Of a DNA stretch of 64,000 nt, positions 62,975 through 64,000 are shown piece by piece (the stretch's first letter is position 1; each line of letters opens with the position of its first letter). The DNA comes from Piscinibacter sp943370595. GTDB lineage: Bacteria > Pseudomonadota > Gammaproteobacteria > Burkholderiales > Burkholderiaceae_C. The translations under genes were made by a program, and so were the position numbers. The stretch covers positions 124,001 to 188,000 of the forward strand of contig CALRRO020000002.1 of NCBI GenBank assembly GCA_943370595.1. Reading direction: 5' to 3'. The notes under the pieces were generated by a model, which was given only the letters and a program-made list of their open reading frames with translations, did not search any database and was not told the DNA's origin.

Positions 62975-64000
62975 GTTCGACTCTCCGGAGTGGTGGGGGA
63001 TATGGCGACCAGGTGCTGAACCTGGGGCGGGTCGGGGCCCAGGTGCAGACGACTCGCCCGGGCCTGCAGCGCCGCCGCCGCCTGCGTCACGCGCTGGTGC
63101 TGGCGCAGGTGCTCGGCCCACGAGGCGACGAAGAACCATTCCACCAGGCGCTGCGGGTCGGCACTGTCCTCACTCAGGCCCCAGGCGCTGGCGCCGTCGC
63201 TGCGGCGATGCTGTGACAGTTGATGGAGCAGGTCCACCAGCGCCGCCCGCTCTGCGGGCGCCACGCGGTAGTCCACCAGCACCAGCACCGGGCCGCGGTG
63301 CGTCGCCAGTTCGCTGGCCCGCGGCGGCGCAGGCCAGTGGTGTGCCGTGTCCAAGGCATCGTCGCCCTCCGGCAGTGGCCAGTGCCGCATCAGCAGCGCG
63401 GTCAGCGCCATCACGGCGGCGGCCAGCAGCAGCGTGGACCGCAGTCCCATGCCTTGCGCCACCGCGCCCCAGCCCAGGCTGCCCGCCGCCAGCGCGCCGT
63501 TGAACACGGTGAGGTAGACCGAGAGCCCGCGCCCGCGCACCCAGTCGGGCAGGATGCTCTGCGTCAGCGCGCTCAGCGTGGTCAGCGCCACGATCCATGC
63601 CGCACCCAGCGCCAGCAGCAAGGCCAGGGCCAGGGGCTGAGGCGGCGCTGCGGCCAGCCCAGCCAGCACCGCCGCGCTCAGCATCGCAGCCAGGAGCATC
63701 AACCCATCGGCCTGCAAGTGCCTGCGCAGCCTCGGCAACAGCAGCGCACCACCGATAGCGCCCAGGCCGACAGCGCCGAGCATCAGGCCGTAGAAGCTGG
63801 CCGTGCCCTGCAGCAACTGCCGCGCCACCAGCGGCAGCAGCGCCCAGACCGCGCTGGCGCTGGCAAAGAACACCAGCGCGCGCCAGAGCACACGGTGCAA
63901 CGGCACGTGAGCCAGGGTGAAGCGCAGCCCGGCCTGGAGTGCACTGACGAACTGCTCGGCCAACGGGTCGTGCGCCGCGGCCGGCGGGCGCCACCACCAC
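62971..64000 (-). CDS. MFS transporter (MFS_3/enterobactin-exporter-like), N-terminus outside the window
   Basis: The 343 visible codons cover about eight membrane helices and a soluble C-terminal extension of roughly 100 residues with an antibiotic-monooxygenase (ABM)-like look: VLVLVDYRVAPAERAALVDLLHQLSQHRRSDGA and RLVEWFFVASWAEHLRQHQRVT. The reading frame stays open past 64000, so the start is off the window. Such MFS_3 proteins export siderophores or drugs. Overlaps dps by ATGA. Confidence 0.85.
   Translation of the reverse strand, partial: WWWRPPAAAHDPLAEQFVSALQAGLRFTLAHVPLHRVLWRALVFFASASAVWALLPLVARQLLQGTASFYGLMLGAVGLGAIGGALLLPRLRRHLQADGLMLLAAMLSAAVLAGLAAAPPQPLALALLLALGAAWIVALTTLSALTQSILPDWVRGRGLSVYLTVFNGALAAGSLGWGAVAQGMGLRSTLLLAAAVMALTALLMRHWPLPEGDDALDTAHHWPAPPRASELATHRGPVLVLVDYRVAPAERAALVDLLHQLSQHRRSDGASAWGLSEDSADPQRLVEWFFVASWAEHLRQHQRVTQAAAALQARASRLHLGPDPPQVQHLVAISPTTPESRT

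Noticed and set aside
61991..63019. A 342-codon plus-strand frame after the sensor kinase gene
   Set aside because: It is antisense to dps and the DUF2789 gene, both of which have recognisable family blocks, and it has no ribosome site.

Overview
The window is 64 kb of very GC-rich chromosome with third codon positions almost all G or C. Gene content points to a free-living, respiratory beta-proteobacterium of the order Burkholderiales (Rubrivivax / Leptothrix / Methylibium-like). Supporting genes are a PhoX-type phosphatase start, the radA and alr-lplT blocks, a DUF3455 lipoprotein, an SHP / diheme cytochrome / cytochrome b561 operon, and an ECF43-type sigma factor paired with a Ser/Thr kinase. 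The name of the organism is inference. No rRNA, CRISPR array, insertion sequence or prophage is visible. Genes are tightly packed and no stretch above 300 bases lacks a gene.

Layout. 1-8.3 kb: edge of a PhoX-like gene, a TPR-diguanylate cyclase, an SsuABC/TauABC-type ABC importer split by an antisense EF-hand gene, then a trypsin-like protease / FHA membrane protein / SDR run. 8.4-16 kb: a lectin-like lipoprotein, then a three-gene minus-strand unit made of a SLOG-like protein, a 1889-residue protein with two alpha/beta-hydrolase domains and a CHAT protease domain, and a small M15 peptidase. This unit looks like a conflict or cell-suicide module and is the most interesting locus. 16-24.2 kb: a P460-type cytochrome lipoprotein, RlpA, and a seven-gene plus-strand operon for an amino-acid-type ABC importer, class-V aminotransferase, hydantoinase, RpiR regulator and ureidoglycolate lyase. 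24.2-28.3 kb: two exported proteins, ahpC-ahpF with a candidate OxyR site, and tRNA-Arg(CCG).

28.4-33.2 kb: ECF43-like sigma factor, membrane Ser/Thr kinase with TPRs, and a beta-propeller lipoprotein. The last two genes share an almost identical 34-bp upstream element that looks like a sigma-specific promoter. 33.3-37.3 kb: an NTF2-flavin monooxygenase and its probable AcoR-type sigma-54 activator. 37.5-42.9 kb: cytochrome c5-like protein, DUF3455 lipoprotein, YheT hydrolase, NTF2 protein, purU, and an ECF sigma / anti-sigma pair. 43-49.3 kb: a seven-gene minus-strand run radA - phosphoesterase - membrane protein - ilvE - zinc-finger - waaF - hybrid PAS histidine kinase. 49.3-55.5 kb: LysE exporter, alr-hyp-arfB, lplT, an SGNH hydrolase and an EamA transporter. 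55.5-58.3 kb: a double-receiver protein, glutathione peroxidase and an aromatic aminotransferase. 58.4-62 kb: SHP-DHC-cytochrome b561 followed by a QseBC-like two-component system. 62.2-64 kb: MFS exporter (cut by the window edge), dps and a DUF2789 gene.

The genes work together mainly as local modules: oxidative-stress defence (ahpCF, gpx, dps), heme-protein electron transfer (P460-like, c5-like, SHP-DHC-b561), nitrogen scavenging (ABC importers, hydantoinase, AllA) and several self-contained signalling units (sigma/anti-sigma, sigma/kinase, sensor/regulator). All functional calls are from reading motifs in the translated sequence; no database search was run.
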